The translations under genes were made by a program, and so were the position numbers. From Treponema sp. OMZ 798 (GTDB lineage: Bacteria > Spirochaetota > Spirochaetia > Treponematales > Treponemataceae), in assembly GCF_024181385.1 (NCBI RefSeq), contig NZ_CP051305.1, positions 868,001-932,000 on the forward strand: a DNA stretch of 64,000 nt. The letters run 5' to 3'. Below, in pieces: positions 31,301 through 41,650 of the stretch. Numbering within the stretch: position 1 is the first letter of the stretch; every line of letters starts with the position of its first letter. The notes under the pieces are model-generated. The model ran no database searches. It worked only from the letters and a program-made list of their open reading frames with translations, and was not told the DNA's origin.

Positions 31301-34054
31301 ATGTTAGATTCTATAATTAAAATTCTTTTCGGTTCGAAGCATGAGCGGGATATTAAGGCCATGCTTCCGATTTTACACAAGATAAACGAAAAAGAGGCTT
31401 GGGCTCTTTCCCTCTCCGAGGAGGAGTTTAAGGCAAAAACGAATGAGTTTAGGGAACGCTATCAAAAAGGCGAGTCCTTGAATTCCTTTATTCCTGAAGC
31501 CTTTGCCCTTGCACGTGAGGCAGCTAGGCGTATCTTGGGAGAGCGTCCCTACGATGTTCAGATTTTAGGCTCCCTTGTTCTCCATTCGGGAAAGATTGTT
31601 GAAATGAAGACGGGTGAGGGTAAAACCCTTATGAGCGTTGCCGCCGCCTATCTAAACAGCTTGACCGGAAAGGGCGTTCACATTGTAACGGTAAACGATT
31701 ACCTTGCGGAGCGCGATGCCGACTGGATGAGGCCTGTTTATTCTTACCTCGGAGTAAGTGTCGGCGTTATCCTTTCCAATATGGAAAACGATGCCCGCCG
31801 TATAGAATATAACTGCGATATAACCTACGGTACAAATAACGAGTTCGGTTTTGACTACCTCCGCGACAATATGCAGATGAGGCTGAAGGATAAGACCCAA
31901 AGGGAATTTTCCTTTGCAATCGTAGACGAAATCGACTCTATCTTGATAGACGAGGCTAGAACTCCCTTGATTATTTCGGGAGCTGCCGAAGACGACACTC
32001 AGCGCTTTTTTGAGGTTGACCGCCTTATCGGTCAATTAAAAGAAGTCGAAAAAAATCCCGAAACGGGAGAATATCCTAATGAGCTTGAAGGCGAAGAAGT
32101 TATCGGGGATTATACGGTAGACGAAAAAAGTAAGCGCATTTCCTTTACCGATTCCGGTATGCTCCATATTCAGGACATCCTCCAAAGACAGGGGCTTATC
32201 AAAAGCGGAAACCTCTTTGATGAAGAAAACTTTGAATATATTCACTATTTTACCCAATCGGTGCGCGCCCATATTCTTTTCCATATAGATGTAGACTACG
32301 TTGTTCAAGGCGGACAGGTACAGATAGTAGACGAGTTTACGGGCCGTGTTTTGGAGGGGCGCCGTTATTCGGACGGGCTCCATCAGGCTATCGAAGCTAA
32401 GGAGCATATTAAGATCGCTCAAAGGAATAGAACCCTTGCGACTATTACCTTCCAAAACTTTTTTAGGATGTACGACAAGCTTTCCGGCATGACCGGTACG
32501 GCCGATACGGAAGCCGTAGAGTTTACAAAGATTTATAACCTTGACGTTGTAGTTATTCCGACCAACCTTCCCGTTGCCCGAAAGGACGAACATGATGTAA
32601 TCTATCTAAACGAGAACGACAAATTTGAGGCCCTTTGTACCGAAATAAGCGAGGCCTATAAGAGGGGGCAGCCCGTCCTTGTAGGTACGGTTTCTATCGA
32701 AAAATCCGAGCTTATTTCAAAACTCTTGACTAAGAGGGGGGTAAGGCACGAGGTTTTAAATGCCAAAAATCACGAGAGGGAAGCCCTCATCATTGCAGAA
32801 GCCGGAGCAAAGGGCTCTGTTACCATAGCCACCAACATGGCAGGACGAGGTACCGACATTAAGCTGGGAGGAAGCCCCGAAATGCGCGCCAAAAAACGTA
32901 CGGGAACAAATCCCAATCCCGATTACTACGAAAAAGTTCTTGCAGAAGAATATGCAAAATGGCAGGATGACTATAACGAGGTAAAATCTCTTGGAGGCCT
33001 TTATGTAATAGGTACTGAGCGTCATGAAAGCCGCCGAATCGATAACCAGCTTCGAGGTCGTTCAGGCCGTCAGGGAGATCCGGGCCGCTCCAAATTCTTC
33101 CTTTCTCTCGATGACGACCTCATGAGGCTTTTCGGAGGCGAAAATTTAAAGAATGTTATGTCCAAGGTCGGAATGCAGGCCGGAGACCCAATAGAGCATC
33201 CTTGGATAAATAAGAGTATCGAAAAGGCTCAGACAAAGGTGGAAAACCGTAACTTCGATATTCGAAAACATTTGCTGGAATATGACGACGTATTAAACGA
33301 ACAGCGCTCCTTTATCTATGAGCAGCGCAATGCAATCCTTGCAGACGAAAACCTCATCGAGCGTATTTATGCCACGTTAGAAGAATTTATAAGCGAAAAA
33401 TTCGATGAGTATAGTTCAAGCTCAAAGACCGAAAAGGAAGAGAGAGCCCGTCTTATAAAGGACATCTTTAGGGAAAAGTTTGCCTATACCCTGACCGAAG
33501 AAGATTTTGCAAACATCGATAAAAAGAATCATGAAGAAGAGATAAACGAATTTGTCGAGCATTTTACAAAGGAACTAAAAGAAAAAGAAGCTCTTGCCGG
33601 TAAGGAAAACTTAAACATGTTTATCCGCTATCAATACTTGCAGGCTATCGACAAAAAATGGCTCGACCATCTTGAAAATTTGGAATCCTTACGCGAGGCT
33701 GTTTATCTTCGCTCCTACGGCCAAAAAAATCCTTTGACAGAGTACAAGCTTGAAGGCTTCGATATTTTTTATTCCATGCTTGACGATATAAGAATCGAAA
33801 TCGCCTCCCGTCTTGTCCGTGTTCAAATCAGCACGGAAGAAGAAGCCCATGCTTCACGGCAAATGCGTTCCATTCAGGGAAATGCTCAACACAACTCGAT
33901 GGGTAGTTTTTCTGGCGGAGGGCAGACAGCCCTTTCTGCAAGTAGCCGTCCCGAAAATGCTCAAGTTGTGCGTACCGTTCCCAAGGTCGGAAGAAACGAT
34001 CCCTGTCCTTGCGGCAGCGGAAAAAAATACAAGCACTGCTGCGGAGCAAATTAA
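31301..34054 (+). CDS. secA: Protein translocase ATPase SecA
   Basis: 917 residues. Walker [13 protein letters not shown]-type [16 protein letters not shown], helicase motif [10 protein letters not shown], and a C-terminal zinc finger [13 protein letters not shown]. It drives preproteins through SecYEG. No Shine-Dalgarno site precedes the ATG; the sequence TATACATAAT directly upstream suggests the -10 box sits four or five bases from the start, so the mRNA may be leaderless. purN follows after 16 bases. Confidence 0.97.
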   Translation: MLDSIIKILFGSKHERDIKAMLPILHKINEKEAWALSLSEEEFKAKTNEFRERYQKGESLNSFIPEAFALAREAARRILGERPYDVQILGSLVLHSGKIVEMKTGEGKTLMSVAAAYLNSLTGKGVHIVTVNDYLAERDADWMRPVYSYLGVSVGVILSNMENDARRIEYNCDITYGTNNEFGFDYLRDNMQMRLKDKTQREFSFAIVDEIDSILIDEARTPLIISGAAEDDTQRFFEVDRLIGQLKEVEKNPETGEYPNELEGEEVIGDYTVDEKSKRISFTDSGMLHIQDILQRQGLIKSGNLFDEENFEYIHYFTQSVRAHILFHIDVDYVVQGGQVQIVDEFTGRVLEGRRYSDGLHQAIEAKEHIKIAQRNRTLATITFQNFFRMYDKLSGMTGTADTEAVEFTKIYNLDVVVIPTNLPVARKDEHDVIYLNENDKFEALCTEISEAYKRGQPVLVGTVSIEKSELISKLLTKRGVRHEVLNAKNHEREALIIAEAGAKGSVTIATNMAGRGTDIKLGGSPEMRAKKRTGTNPNPDYYEKVLAEEYAKWQDDYNEVKSLGGLYVIGTERHESRRIDNQLRGRSGRQGDPGRSKFFLSLDDDLMRLFGGENLKNVMSKVGMQAGDPIEHPWINKSIEKAQTKVENRNFDIRKHLLEYDDVLNEQRSFIYEQRNAILADENLIERIYATLEEFISEKFDEYSSSSKTEKEERARLIKDIFREKFAYTLTEEDFANIDKKNHEEEINEFVEHFTKELKEKEALAGKENLNMFIRYQYLQAIDKKWLDHLENLESLREAVYLRSYGQKNPLTEYKLEGFDIFYSMLDDIRIEIASRLVRVQISTEEEAHASRQMRSIQGNAQHNSMGSFSGGGQTALSASSRPENAQVVRTVPKVGRNDPCPCGSGKKYKHCCGAN

Positions 34055-34070
34055 TAATTAGGAATTAGGA

Positions 34071-34649
34071 ATGAAGAAAAAACTTGTGGTGCTGGTTTCG
34101 GGGAATGGGTCTAATCTTCAAGCCGTAATCGACGGAATAAAAAAGGGTACCATTGATTATACGATTGAGGCTGTTGTATCAAACAAAAAAGATGCCTTTG
34201 CTCTGACCCGTGCCGAAAGGGAAGGAATTAAACCCCTTTATCTTCCCTTTAAAAAAGGATCATCCCGGAACGAATATGATGCCCTTCTTGCAGAAAAGGT
34301 TAAGGAATTTAAACCGGACTATGTTTTGCTTTTGGGCTGGATGAGAATTTTAACGGATAGCTTTATAGCTTCATTTAAGGATAGGCTTATAAATCTTCAT
34401 CCGGCCCTGCCCGGGACCTTTCCGGGAACGGAAGCTATAGAGCGGCAGTACGAGGCCTTTATGAAGGGGGAAATTTCGCGGTGCGGAATTATGACCCACT
34501 TTGTTCCCGATGAGGGAGTCGATTCGGGGCCTGTAATTTTTGCCGAAGAAGTTCCGATTTTTGAAAATGAGGGATTAGAAGATTTTGAAAAAAGAGTACA
34601 TGAGGCGGAACACGCCCTTGTAATAAAAACATTAAAAACTTTACATTAA
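34071..34649 (+). CDS. purN: Phosphoribosylglycinamide formyltransferase
   Basis: 192 residues. Transfers formyl from 10-formyl-THF to GAR in purine synthesis. VSGNGSNLQAVIDGI binds the nucleotide; INLHPALPGTFPGTEAIERQY includes the catalytic His, and the Asp of VDSGPVIF. The HPALPG wording is one residue shorter than in E. coli PurN (HPSLLP). It is directly upstream of purH. Confidence 0.93.
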   Translation: MKKKLVVLVSGNGSNLQAVIDGIKKGTIDYTIEAVVSNKKDAFALTRAEREGIKPLYLPFKKGSSRNEYDALLAEKVKEFKPDYVLLLGWMRILTDSFIASFKDRLINLHPALPGTFPGTEAIERQYEAFMKGEISRCGIMTHFVPDEGVDSGPVIFAEEVPIFENEGLEDFEKRVHEAEHALVIKTLKTLH

Positions 34650-34661
34650 AGGAAAGAAGTT

Positions 34662-36254
34662 ATGGGATTGGTATTGGCATCGGTTTCGGATAAGACTGGG
34701 TTAAAGGATTTTGCGGCTTGTTTAAAAGCGGCCGGTTATGATTTTATTGCCTCAGGAGGAACTGCAAAGACCTTGGAAGAGGCAGGCATTAAGGTAAAAG
34801 AGGTTTCCGAATATACCTCTTCGCCTGAAATTTTAGGCGGAAGGGTTAAGACCCTTCATCCCATGATTCATGGCGGCATTTTAGCCCGCGATACCGAAGA
34901 GGATAGGGCAGAGCTTAAGGCCCTAGGCTTTAGCGAAATCGACATTGTGATAGCCAACCTATACCCATTTGAAAAAACTATAAGCTCCCCGGATTCAACC
35001 GAAAGCGATTGTATAGAAAACATAGACATAGGAGGAGTCGCTCTTTTAAGGGCTGCCGCAAAAAACTATTCCCGGGTTGCAATTGTCTGCGACCCCGCCG
35101 ACTATGAGGCCGCAGCCTCCGAAATCGAAAAGACGGGAGAAATTTCTCTTTCTTTACGCAAAAGATTGGCAATAAAGGCCTTTGATCTTTGTACCCGATA
35201 TGATGCGGCGATAACTTCTTGGCTTAGCGGGCTTAGCCGGGATATGGAAGAAAAGACCTCCCTCACCCTATGTGCTTATCCCGGGCAGGATTTGCGTTAC
35301 GGGGAAAATCCCCATCAAAGGGCATGGCTTTACACAAACGAGCCTAAGACAGGCCCCTTAGGAGGCAGGGTCTTACAGGGAAAGGAGCTTTCCTATAACA
35401 ACATCCTAGATGCCGATGCTGCATGGAGGGCTGTTTCTATGTTTACAAAACCTGCAGCCGTTGTGGTAAAACACCTCACCCCCTGCGGCCTTGCCGAAAT
35501 AAATAAAGAGGATGCAAAGGAATCCGCATATTCTTCTCCCCATTCGGAAGTTTCTTTAGCCCTAAGGGCCGCCATCGACTGCGACCCTGTTTCAGCCTTT
35601 GGAAGTATAATCGCCTTAAACCGCCCCTTCGATAAGGCTTCGTTTGAAACTCTCGGCTCCTTGTTTGTCGAGTGTATTATAGCCCCTCTTTTTACCGAAG
35701 AAGCAAAAGAGCTTTTGTCTGGCAAAAAAAACTTACGCCTCATCGAGGCTCCCTTCCCTCAAGAAAAAGAGCTTTATGAATATAAGTCGGTCTTGGGAGG
35801 CTTTTTAAAGCAGGAAAAAGATTTAGGCGACCCTGAAAGCACCGAATATAAGGACGCAGCTTCAAGGAAGGCAACACCCCTTGAAAGGTCTCTTTTACAA
35901 TTTGCCATGAAGGCCTGCACCATGGTTAAGTCCAATGCCATTCTCCTTGCAGCCCCGATAGATGCTTCAAATCCTCAAAAAGGCTTTTGCTCCGTCGGCA
36001 TAGGCTGCGGCCAGCCCAACCGCGTGGATGCCGCCCGCCAAGCCATCGAAAGAGCCGGAGAGCGGGTAAAGGATGCTGTCCTTGCCTCAGATGCCTTTTT
36101 CCCCTTTCCCGACACAATCGAAGAAGCCGGCAAGGCAGGCATAAAGGCCGTAATCCAGCCCGGCGGTTCAATCCGAGACGATTTAAGCATTGAAGAATGT
36201 AACAAACACGGAATGGCTATGCTGGTAACGGGAGTAAGGCACTTTAAGCATTAG
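34662..36254 (+). CDS. purH: Bifunctional AICAR formyltransferase / IMP cyclohydrolase
   Basis: 530 residues, the usual length. N-terminal MGS-like cyclohydrolase domain (LASVSDKTGLKDFAACL, ASGGTAKTLEEAG, EILGGRVKTLHPMIHGG) and C-terminal transformylase domain with the KHLTPCGLA motif (usually KHxNPCG) and QPGGSIRDD. Together with purN it supplies two late purine steps. It converges with era after six bases. Confidence 0.96.
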   Translation: MGLVLASVSDKTGLKDFAACLKAAGYDFIASGGTAKTLEEAGIKVKEVSEYTSSPEILGGRVKTLHPMIHGGILARDTEEDRAELKALGFSEIDIVIANLYPFEKTISSPDSTESDCIENIDIGGVALLRAAAKNYSRVAIVCDPADYEAAASEIEKTGEISLSLRKRLAIKAFDLCTRYDAAITSWLSGLSRDMEEKTSLTLCAYPGQDLRYGENPHQRAWLYTNEPKTGPLGGRVLQGKELSYNNILDADAAWRAVSMFTKPAAVVVKHLTPCGLAEINKEDAKESAYSSPHSEVSLALRAAIDCDPVSAFGSIIALNRPFDKASFETLGSLFVECIIAPLFTEEAKELLSGKKNLRLIEAPFPQEKELYEYKSVLGGFLKQEKDLGDPESTEYKDAASRKATPLERSLLQFAMKACTMVKSNAILLAAPIDASNPQKGFCSVGIGCGQPNRVDAARQAIERAGERVKDAVLASDAFFPFPDTIEEAGKAGIKAVIQPGGSIRDDLSIEECNKHGMAMLVTGVRHFKH

Positions 36255-36260
36255 GAAATT

Positions 36261-37181
36261 CTAATACGAAATCTTCTGTATAATACTATCTTTTTGGCGC
36301 CAGTTTTTGTTGACACGGACTTGAAGATCCAGCTGAACCTTATAAGGAAAGATTTTACGCATTTCGGCCATGGATTTTACTCTTATGCTTTTGATGACGG
36401 CCGCTCCCTTGCCTATGAGCATGGCCCTCTGGCTCTCTTTTTCGACATAGAGAAAGGCCCGTACCCAAAGCTCTTTGCCGTTTTTACGCATTTCTGCATC
36501 TTCTACCCCTGCATAGAGGGCGTGGGGAATTTCTTCTCTGGTGTGGGCTATGGCCTGTTCCCTTATAATTTCGGTAATCCTAAAGACCACATCCTGATCG
36601 GTGTAGATGTCTTTCGGGTAGAGAGCTTCTCCTTCGGGAAGGAGTTCTATGAGGAGGAATAGAATTTCGTTTATGCCCTCATCCTTTAGGGCCGAAATTT
36701 CAACGATTCTTTCTTGCGGAATATCGGGAAGAAGCTTTGATATTTCCTTTCTTGCAAAGTCAATTTTTGAGGATGCCGGAGCTTTTGGTGCGCCGTCTCC
36801 CTTTGAGGCGGCAAGATCGGCCTTGTTGAGCCCTATTACTGTTTTTTCTTGTAAGGAGCTTAAAAGAGAGCAGATGTTTTTTTCTTCTTCTCCGAATTCC
36901 CTCGAAAGGTCTATGAGGTATAGGACGGCATCCCCTTCTTCCAGACGGGTTTTTGCAATTTCTTGAAGTTTTAGGTTTAGTTTTTTTTCGGATTTGTGGT
37001 AGCCGGGGGTATCGATAAAAACTATCTGTCCCTTGGTGGTGTTTACGATACCTCTGATTGCATTTCGGGTGGTTTGCGGAATTGAAGATACAATCGAAAC
37101 TTTTTCGCCCGAAGCCGTATTTAAGAAAGTTGACTTACCGGCTGAGGGGCGTCCTATTATCGTTACAATTCCGCTTTTCAT
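36261..37181 (-). CDS. era: GTPase Era
   Basis: 306 residues. G1 GRPSAGKS, effector TTRNAIRG, G3 DTPG, G4 NKAD, and a C-terminal KH domain with the GKGAAVIKSI loop. It binds the 3' end of 16S rRNA and assists 30S maturation. One base separates it from rnfB upstream, so the two are transcribed together although unrelated in function. Confidence 0.96.
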   Translation of the reverse strand: MKSGIVTIIGRPSAGKSTFLNTASGEKVSIVSSIPQTTRNAIRGIVNTTKGQIVFIDTPGYHKSEKKLNLKLQEIAKTRLEEGDAVLYLIDLSREFGEEEKNICSLLSSLQEKTVIGLNKADLAASKGDGAPKAPASSKIDFARKEISKLLPDIPQERIVEISALKDEGINEILFLLIELLPEGEALYPKDIYTDQDVVFRITEIIREQAIAHTREEIPHALYAGVEDAEMRKNGKELWVRAFLYVEKESQRAMLIGKGAAVIKSIRVKSMAEMRKIFPYKVQLDLQVRVNKNWRQKDSIIQKISY

Positions 37182-37182
37182 T

Positions 37183-38031
37183 TTATGCGCTTTGGCAGCC
37201 TTCGCAAGATGTGCAAGAGTTAAACTTTATCTTGTTTTCTGTAAGCATGAGAACTTTTGTCGGGCATCCTTCAACGCACTTATTGCATGAATCGCAAAGA
37301 GCATAATCTACCTTGGGTATTCCGTCTATTACCTTTATGGCTCCGGTAGGACAGTTCTTTTCGCACTTCATACACTTTATGCAGCCTCGCTTACAGTTTT
37401 TCATAATCTGGGGCTTACGCGGGTTTTTGCATGAACAGAGGGCTATGGCTCCCTTTTGATCTATAGGAACAGTGGTTAAAATGTGCTGCGGACATTGGGC
37501 AACACAAACTGCACAGCCTGTACACTTATCGTAATCTACTTCAGGAAGTCCGTTTTCTTTGACATGGATGGCATCAAAGGGGCAGGCATGTTCGCAGTCG
37601 CCAAGGCCTATGCATCCCCAATCACATTCCTTTGTTCCGTTAATCGAAATCTTTGCAGCCTTACAGGTTTTGACTCCTATGTAGTCACACTTGTTTTTGC
37701 ATACATCATGAGAACCTTGACAGGTTAAAACCGCTACCATGGCCGAGGCCGAAGCATCGACTCCCATTATCTTTCCTATGGCTTGAGCTACGGGGGCTGC
37801 TCCTACAGGGCATCCGTTTACGGGTGCATCTCCTGCCGCAACTGCTGCGGCAAATCCGTCACAGCCGGGGTAACCGCAGGCACCGCAGTTTGCTCCGGGA
37901 AGAACCTCTCTTACGGCTGCAGCCGTCTTGTCCGGTTCAACATAAAATATTTTCTTAAAAAAGCCCAATAAAAGGCCCAACAAAAGAGACAACACCAGCG
38001 ATACGGCCAAGGTCAATAAAATAATATTCAT
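37183..38031 (-). CDS. rnfB: Electron transport complex subunit RnfB
   Basis: 282 residues. N-terminal membrane helix (1-25), the [4Fe-4S] site GANCGACGYPGC, then four ferredoxin motifs (CIGLGDCEHACP, CTGCAVCVAQCP, CIKCMKCEKNCP, CDSCNKCVEGCP) and an extra CTSCEGC at the very end. RnfB feeds electrons from ferredoxin into the Rnf ion pump. The other rnf genes are not next to it. An SD-like TTGGAG precedes the ATG. Confidence 0.93.
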   Translation of the reverse strand: MNIILLTLAVSLVLSLLLGLLLGFFKKIFYVEPDKTAAAVREVLPGANCGACGYPGCDGFAAAVAAGDAPVNGCPVGAAPVAQAIGKIMGVDASASAMVAVLTCQGSHDVCKNKCDYIGVKTCKAAKISINGTKECDWGCIGLGDCEHACPFDAIHVKENGLPEVDYDKCTGCAVCVAQCPQHILTTVPIDQKGAIALCSCKNPRKPQIMKNCKRGCIKCMKCEKNCPTGAIKVIDGIPKVDYALCDSCNKCVEGCPTKVLMLTENKIKFNSCTSCEGCQSA

Positions 38032-38132
38032 GCATACTCCAATAAAACTTTATTTCTCTTGTATAATGCCATATTTTCAGTTTTTTTGCAAGTGATGGGT
38101 TTTAAAATCCTAAAATAAAATAAACCCTTTAA

Positions 38133-38161
38133 TTGTTAATTTTATTTTTTTATGTTATACT
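38133..38161 (+). promoter_or_regulatory. Promoter with start codon at +1 (leaderless)
   Basis: TTGTTA, 17 bases, TATACT ending at 38161; ATG at 38168 after six bases (GTTTCT). No ribosome-binding site precedes the start. Confidence 0.7.
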
Positions 38162-38167
38162 GTTTCT

Positions 38168-39763
38168 ATGAATACAAGAAAGATGCCTATAGGCGTTCAA
38201 AGCTTTGAAGTTATACGAAAAGAAGATTTTGTTTATATCGATAAGACTGAACTCATTTGGAAATTGGTAAATGAGAGCCGTGTTCACTTTTTAAGCCGTC
38301 CCCGCCGTTTCGGGAAAAGTCTTTTGCTTTCAACCTTAAAAGCCTACTTCCTCGGTCAAAAAGAGCTGTTTAAAGGATTGGCTATCGAAAAACTTGAGGA
38401 GGAAGAAAAAGAGAAAAGGGAAGTCTGGCAGGAGTATCCCGTACTTTACTTGGATTTTAATATAGGTATCTACGATACAAAGGAAGGGCTTTTAAACAGA
38501 CTCAGCTCTTTTTTGCAAGAGTATGAAAAAATATACGGAAGTTCAGGCCTTGACTTCCCTGACCGTTTTCAAAACTTGATAAGGACTGCCTACGAAAAAA
38601 CAGGCAGGCAGGCAGTCATTCTCATCGATGAATATGATAAGCCCCTCCTTCAAACCATGTGGAAGGATGAGTCCTTAAACGAAATCTACCGCACAATACT
38701 TAAAGGCTTTTACGGCGTTATCAAAAGTGCGGATCAATATATCCGCTTTGCTTTTTTGACAGGCGTTACAAAGTTCAGCAAGGTAAGCATCTTTAGCGAT
38801 TTAAACAATCTGCGTGATTTGAGCCTTTTGCACGATTATTCTTCAATCTGTGGAATTTCGCAAGAGGAGCTTGAAGCCGGTTTCCGTCCTGAGATTAAAG
38901 CCCTTGCCGAAAAAAACGGCTTGAGCTATGATGAAGCTCTTAGAAAATTAAAACAAAGATATGACGGCTATAAATTTTCCGAAGACGGAAAAAATATGTA
39001 CAATCCTTTTAGCTTGTTAAATGTTTTTGCCGACGGAAAAATGCGGGACTATTGGTTTGCAACAGGAACTCCGACCTTCTTGGTCGACTACTTAAAAAAA
39101 GCTTATTACAATATTCCCGACCTTGACGGAAACGTAAAAATGAACGAAGCCGGTTTAGAGACCTATAGGGCAGAGACCTTAAATCCCTTACCGATTCTTT
39201 TTCAATCGGGATATTTGACCATTAAGGACTATAACGATTTTTCCCGCCTTTACCGTTTAGGCTTTCCGAATGACGAGGTGCGTTACGGTTTTTTAGATAA
39301 TTTGCTTCCGGCTTACACCCCGATACGAACCGACAAAACAGGGCTTTCTATTTGGGAATTTTACGAACAAATCGAGGCCGGGGATGTAGACGGTTTTATG
39401 CAAAAGATGAAGGGAATAATTTCAGGCATTCCCTACGATAACTTAACCGAAAAGGATTTAACTCTGCGTGAGCAAAACTATCAGACAGCGGTTTATCTTG
39501 TATTTGCTCTAATGAATCAGTTTGTGCAAACAGAAGTTCATTGTGCAACAGGGAGGGCTGACTGCATTGTAGAGTTCAAAGATAAGGTTTATATCTTCGA
39601 GTTTAAACTTACTTCAAACGGAACGGCGGAAGAAGCTTTGCAGCAAATCAACGAGAAAAACTATTCCGGTAAATACTCGGGAAGCGGTAAAAAAATAATA
39701 GCAATCGGCTCAAGTTTTGATGAAGAAAAAAGGACAATCAAAGACTGGGTAATTGACAAGTGA
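38168..39763 (+). CDS. AAA-ATPase with C-terminal PD-(D/E)XK nuclease-like domain
   Basis: 531 residues. AAA-ATPase_like N-terminal part: SRPRRFGKSLLLSTL (Walker A) and ILIDEYDKPLL (Walker B), with the MPIGVQSFEVIRKEDFVYIDKT start typical of the family. The C-terminal 100 residues hold GRADCIVEFKDKVYIFEFKL, a PD-(D/E)XK active-site pattern with Asp, Glu and Lys in place. Such genes occur in many copies in Treponema and Bacteroidetes; their role is unknown, perhaps defence or mobile DNA. Single-gene unit. Confidence 0.9.
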   Translation: MNTRKMPIGVQSFEVIRKEDFVYIDKTELIWKLVNESRVHFLSRPRRFGKSLLLSTLKAYFLGQKELFKGLAIEKLEEEEKEKREVWQEYPVLYLDFNIGIYDTKEGLLNRLSSFLQEYEKIYGSSGLDFPDRFQNLIRTAYEKTGRQAVILIDEYDKPLLQTMWKDESLNEIYRTILKGFYGVIKSADQYIRFAFLTGVTKFSKVSIFSDLNNLRDLSLLHDYSSICGISQEELEAGFRPEIKALAEKNGLSYDEALRKLKQRYDGYKFSEDGKNMYNPFSLLNVFADGKMRDYWFATGTPTFLVDYLKKAYYNIPDLDGNVKMNEAGLETYRAETLNPLPILFQSGYLTIKDYNDFSRLYRLGFPNDEVRYGFLDNLLPAYTPIRTDKTGLSIWEFYEQIEAGDVDGFMQKMKGIISGIPYDNLTEKDLTLREQNYQTAVYLVFALMNQFVQTEVHCATGRADCIVEFKDKVYIFEFKLTSNGTAEEALQQINEKNYSGKYSGSGKKIIAIGSSFDEEKRTIKDWVIDK

Positions 39764-39802
39764 CATTTCGATAGTCTATTAAAACCAAGTGAAATTTAAA
39801 AA

Positions 39803-39831
39803 TTGACACAATCCTTTTTTTTCATTATAAT
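39803..39831 (+). promoter_or_regulatory. Consensus promoter of lepA, leaderless
   Basis: TTGACA, 17 bases, TATAAT: perfect match to the sigma70 consensus, ending seven bases before the ATG at 39839. The upstream in-frame ATG at 39830 is in the -10 box itself. Confidence 0.85.
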
Positions 39832-39838
39832 GAGCCTT

Positions 39839-41644
39839 ATGTTAAATCCTGAAAATATACGCAATTTTTGTATTGTAGCTCACATAGACCACGGTAAGTC
39901 GACTCTGTCCGATAGGCTCATTGAAAAGACTAAGATAATAGATGAGCGCTATCACCGCAATCAGATGACCGACGATATGGACATAGAAAGAGAGCGGGGT
40001 ATTACCATAAAAAGCCACGCAGTCCGCATTCCGTATACGGCTAAGGACGGTAAAAACTATGTTTTAAACTTTGTAGATACTCCCGGTCACGTGGACTTTT
40101 CCTATGAGGTTTCGCGTGCAATTGCCTCTTGCGAGGGGGCTATCTTAATAGTGGATGCCACTCAGGGAGTTGAGTCCCAAACCCTTTCAAATATGTATCT
40201 TGCCCTTGAACATGACTTGGAAATTCTCCCCGTCATAAACAAGATAGATCTGCCTGCCGCCGATGTGGACGCCGCAAAGCATCAGATAGACCATGACCTT
40301 GGGCTTGATTCCGATACGGCCGTGGCCGTTTCTGCAAAGACGGGCGAAAATATCGATTCCCTCTTTGAATCTATAGTAACAACCTTTCCGCCTCCCAAGG
40401 GTTCAAAGGATAATCCCTTGCAGGCCCTTATCTTCGACTGCCACTATGACCCCTACAGAGGAGTTGTAGTCCATGTGCGTGTTTTTGAAGGAATGATAAA
40501 ACCCGGAATGACCATACGCTTTATGAATACGGGAGGCGAGTACAAGGTAGAAGAAACGGGAACCTTTGTCCTCGACCTTGTAAAGCAGGATTCCTTGCAG
40601 GCAGGCGAGGTAGGCTATATAATTGCAGGCATTAAAACGGTTTCGGATGTAGGAGTAGGAGACACCATCACCGATGCAGCAGCTCCCTGTAAGGCCCCAT
40701 TATCCGGCTTTAAAGAGGTAAAGCCCGTAGTTTTTTCTTCAGTCTATCCCACGGACACAAACGACTACGAGGAGCTCCGCGAATCCTTTGAAAAATTAAA
40801 ACTGAACGATGCAAGCTTAACATGGGAAAAGGATTCATCCCTTGCCCTCGGGCACGGCTTTAGGTGCGGCTTTTTGGGCCTTCTCCATCTTGAAATTGTA
40901 CAAGAAAGACTTGAAAGAGAATTCGATCAGGCAGTTATCTTTACGGCCCCGTCGGTACGGTATAAACTGACGATGCGCACGGGAGAAGAAATTATTTGCG
41001 ACAACCCGGCCGATTATCCCGATGAGGGGCTTATCGCTTCGGCTGAAGAGCCCTATATAAAAGCTACGGTTATAACTCCTGCAACTTATCTTGGAAACGT
41101 TATGTCCCTCTGTATGGAAAAGCGGGGAGTGCAGACCAATATGACCTATTTGGACGAGAAAAGGGTAGAGATGTCCTATGAGATGCCCTTGGCCGAGGTT
41201 TTGTTTGAGTTCTATGACAGGCTTAAAAGCATAAGCCGCGGCTATGCCTCCTTTGATTACGAGGTTATAGGAACTAGGCCGACAGATTTGGCTAAGATAG
41301 ATATTTTGATCAACGGAAAACCTGTTGACGCTCTAGCCCAGCTTGCCTATAAGCCTAGTGCCTACGACAAGGCTCGTCTTGTCTGTGAAAAGCTTAAAGA
41401 CGAAATACCGCGCCAGCAGTTTAAGATCCCGATTCAGGGCGCTATCGGCAGCCAGATAATAGCGAGGGAAACAATTTCAGCCCTGCGAAAAGACGTTTTA
41501 GCCAAATGCTACGGAGGCGATATTACCCGAAAGCGAAAACTCCTCGAAAAGCAAAAGGAAGGAAAAAAGCGCATGAAGATGATAGGCGACGTCGAACTTC
41601 CGCAGTCCGCCTTCCTGGCTGTATTGAAGACAAAGGAAGATTAA
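39839..41644 (+). CDS. lepA: Elongation factor 4 (LepA)
   Basis: 601 residues. G1 AHIDHGKST, G3 DTPGHVDF, G4 NKIDLPAA, EF-G-like domains and the special LepA C-terminal domain. It back-translocates or releases stalled ribosomes. I start it at the ATG at 39839 (MLNPENIRNFCIVAHIDHG): the two upstream in-frame starts fall within the promoter. There is no Shine-Dalgarno sequence; the mRNA should begin at or within a base of the start codon. Confidence 0.96.
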   Translation: MLNPENIRNFCIVAHIDHGKSTLSDRLIEKTKIIDERYHRNQMTDDMDIERERGITIKSHAVRIPYTAKDGKNYVLNFVDTPGHVDFSYEVSRAIASCEGAILIVDATQGVESQTLSNMYLALEHDLEILPVINKIDLPAADVDAAKHQIDHDLGLDSDTAVAVSAKTGENIDSLFESIVTTFPPPKGSKDNPLQALIFDCHYDPYRGVVVHVRVFEGMIKPGMTIRFMNTGGEYKVEETGTFVLDLVKQDSLQAGEVGYIIAGIKTVSDVGVGDTITDAAAPCKAPLSGFKEVKPVVFSSVYPTDTNDYEELRESFEKLKLNDASLTWEKDSSLALGHGFRCGFLGLLHLEIVQERLEREFDQAVIFTAPSVRYKLTMRTGEEIICDNPADYPDEGLIASAEEPYIKATVITPATYLGNVMSLCMEKRGVQTNMTYLDEKRVEMSYEMPLAEVLFEFYDRLKSISRGYASFDYEVIGTRPTDLAKIDILINGKPVDALAQLAYKPSAYDKARLVCEKLKDEIPRQQFKIPIQGAIGSQIIARETISALRKDVLAKCYGGDITRKRKLLEKQKEGKKRMKMIGDVELPQSAFLAVLKTKED

Positions 41645-41650
41645 GCTTAT

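Noticed and set aside
35926..36205. Overlapping minus- and plus-strand frames inside purH
   Set aside because: High third-position GC in that stretch opens frames by chance; purH is intact.
39803..39838. Upstream starts of lepA (39803 TTG-type and 39830 ATG)
   Set aside because: Both fall in the consensus promoter, and the family start is at 39839.
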